Source of the DNA: Bin55 sp028819195
GTDB taxonomy: Bacteria; Pseudomonadota; Gammaproteobacteria; Pseudomonadales; Azotimanducaceae
Length of the DNA stretch: 64,000 bases
NCBI GenBank assembly: GCA_028819195.1
Contig: JAPPMF010000009.1
Span: 1 to 64,000, forward strand
Direction of reading: 5' to 3'
The translations under genes were made by a program, and so were the position numbers. How positions within the stretch are numbered: position 1 is the first letter of the stretch; the number at the start of each line of letters is the position of its first letter. The notes below the pieces were generated by a model, which worked only from the letters and a program-made list of their open reading frames with translations, did not search any database and had not been told where the DNA came from. This document shows, piece by piece, positions 63,501-64,000 of this stretch.

Positions 63501-63848
63501 GGTATTAGGGTTCTTGGAAGACAAGAACAAAACGACGAGTTCGAAGATGAATGGGGTTCAGTACCAGACCTTAGTTCTGACACCTGTTTAGGTCCTGAAT
63601 ATGACGACGTATTGTGCCGCGACATCGATTCGGCTGACTTTTACTGGGTACACTCATTGTCGTTTGCGATGGCACGTCGTGACTTCTACTTTACGGCTGG
63701 CATTTCCAACGTGATGGATGAACAACCACCCCAGGTGCACGGAAGCGATGTGTTCTCTCAAAGCAACACACCAATCGGCGCGGGCTATGACATCTTAGGT
63801 CGTTCCATGTTTATGAGTCTCACTTATCGATTAGGTGGTGGCCTATAG
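60573..63848 (+). CDS. TonB-dependent outer-membrane receptor with acidic N-terminal linker
   Basis: This 1091-residue receptor starts at ATG 60573, with GAGGAA about 9 nt upstream; an in-frame TTG at 60549 would lengthen the signal peptide and is not used. A signal peptide (1-31, cleaved after LQA) is followed by an acidic stretch of about 30 residues rich in Asp and Glu, then the TonB box region EEMTVTGSRL. The plug domain holds SLRGLGASRSLVLVNGRRM and GASSVYGSDAVGGVVN. The barrel is long, with Cys-containing loops (for example NPCNPFGQGVDC). Ligand unknown. It is monocistronic, ended by a strong terminator. Confidence 0.94.
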   Translation: MFQRLRTLPSALWLVLLLLFSFTLAASLQAQEDDEDDADAATEEADDDEDEDSDASTEPMEEMTVTGSRLIRDTYNNISPIQIINSEREREAGLIDVAEILQNSTQAQGQQIDLTYTGYVLDDGPGSSTISLRGLGASRSLVLVNGRRMAPAGVEGAPSNPDLNLIPGALVQQYELLLDGASSVYGSDAVGGVVNVILAKDFDGLEIDSYFDYDEYSGLTSQSLSLKWGQNYDRGFYGIGMTFNDQPEFTRADARSYQGCTGAAEVTQDGEVRNTSQWFSYLYGMKWDEGCGYSGLHGGWITSVPFGPLFHTPGSSNGGWRDFSVSRLRVFGQWFYSDMDGDGFNDVSWQDYARDKHQMFATLYPEFTRRNVMAYGEYTFPGEMNLTTFFELGYGSRSNTQNGGGYQLFPFVNPLNPFNPCNPFGQGVDCGTAINGFLAQPSVRQQFIETFGCDPGPGGSCDLSQGPAGPIWVRPVVVIEGDRNITTVDVAQIRFVGGARFDMPFLSNYGSRSGWQAEFFVSYSDSTGETFREGVLEDRLEFALGNMSAYGIPCDAGPNATISEEDKAGCVPVNLFAPSVMNIETHQGHFATQQERDYLFGSREFDTDISQLLVSYYMTGNLYSMQGGTVAAGFGFEWRQDEIDSIPNDVAAQGKFFGFSADQGAVGEKSVYEWFGEIEFPILGNLPFANELTVNLSARNTEEEYSGNAWTYSAKMAYRPVSSFLIRGTKGTSFRAPNLRELFLLAQTGFLNLFDPCVIPTAATDPITGEYLPDEDRREEHVLRNCRNNGVDPTALFGFPSSSVEVAAGGALDLLPETSTSETWGFSFEQPFTNAFALAFGGSVYNVSIDDTIVEPSAGFIIRDCYYSERGDSPFCQRITRGPDGRFSYIHQGFINRDNESVRGIDFNLTFADTFTIFDRPIAFGFDFITHKLLERSSVTITDIEERNEDVSEWYFPRYRHRMTLRAQFSQMRISWGIRVLGRQEQNDEFEDEWGSVPDLSSDTCLGPEYDDVLCRDIDSADFYWVHSLSFAMARRDFYFTAGISNVMDEQPPQVHGSDVFSQSNTPIGAGYDILGRSMFMSLTYRLGGGL

Positions 63849-63879
63849 TTCTTTGATCGTTAAAGAAAGTTTTTGAACG

Positions 63880-63918
63880 GAAACGGTTTCGGCGAGTAAT
63901 TCGCTGAAACCGTTTTTT
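63880..63918 (+). terminator. Rho-independent terminator of the TonB receptor gene
   Basis: AAACGGTTTC (63881-63890) pairs with GAAACCGTTT after a GCGA/TCGC extension around a short loop, giving a stem of about 14 bp with one mismatch. A run of seven T follows. It lies 32 nt after the stop. Confidence 0.92.
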
Positions 63919-64000
63919 TATAGCTTTTGTTTTCTGCAAACACAATGCGGAGACTAACTTCGCAAAATTGATGTATACAATTTATAATCGATAGCCAGAT

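Noticed and set aside
1..64000. CRISPR arrays, tRNA and rRNA genes
   Set aside because: I saw no regularly spaced direct repeats and no tRNA-like TPsiC plus anticodon arrangement. A scan with dedicated tools could still find something I missed.

Overview
The window looks like chromosome from an aerobic gammaproteobacterium, probably marine or aquatic. The reasons are the gshB-yqgE-ruvX-yggS-proC-yggT-rdgB-hemW run in typical gammaproteobacterial order, an RpoH-type sigma factor, two long TonB-dependent receptors, a Cus-type RND pump, and an oxygen-using ThiO route for thiamine. Base composition is moderate to AT-leaning. Non-ATG starts (GTG, TTG and one probable CTG) are common and several genes lack an obvious Shine-Dalgarno. 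No tRNA, rRNA or CRISPR array was seen.

Layout. 1-4.3 kb: the start of a leftward gene, then a TonB-dependent receptor. 4.8-19 kb: an accessory, defence-island-like stretch with loose spacing. It holds a Schlafen AlbA_2 protein, a PD-(D/E)XK-like protein, a staphylococcal-nuclease homologue in a small operon, a decayed IS3-family element, a solitary OLD-type ATPase-TOPRIM protein, a proteasome-beta-like Ntn hydrolase with a small partner, a convergent caspase-like peptidase, a Fic protein and a ribbon-helix-helix protein. 19-23 kb: a five-domain bacterial-PH membrane protein and a lipoprotein. 23.8-29.6 kb: the conserved housekeeping run. 29.6-33 kb: small hypothetical and outer-membrane proteins, then a divergent pair of an adenine methyltransferase and a HEPN protein. 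33-39.2 kb: a CusC-CusB(F)-CusA copper/silver efflux operon. 39.2-43.8 kb: trmB, rpoH, amt and an omega-transaminase. 44-53.7 kb: thiamine genes thiD, thiE, a TenI-like paralogue, thiC, thiO, thiS and thiG, interrupted by a periplasmic binding protein, a HAMP membrane protein and an OFA-type MFS transporter.

The two most interesting items lie at 53.6-60.1 kb. First, a 71-residue SelW/Rdx-family gene at 53663-53878 (minus) has an in-frame UGA exactly at the second position of its CxxC/CxxU redox motif. A stem-loop with GU in its apical loop sits 20 nt downstream, so the gene is very likely a selenoprotein, which conventional ORF calling misses. Second, a four-gene, overlap-coupled operon encodes a TolQ/ExbB/MotA-like channel, two different ExbD/MotB-like subunits (only one with the transmembrane Asp) and a membrane-anchored protein with two SUMF1 (formylglycine-enzyme-fold) domains. 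It is divergent from a soluble Hanks-type Ser/Thr kinase. This looks like a kinase-linked, ion-driven envelope machine that I cannot assign to a named system.

A second long TonB-dependent receptor with an acidic N-terminal linker and a strong terminator closes the window.
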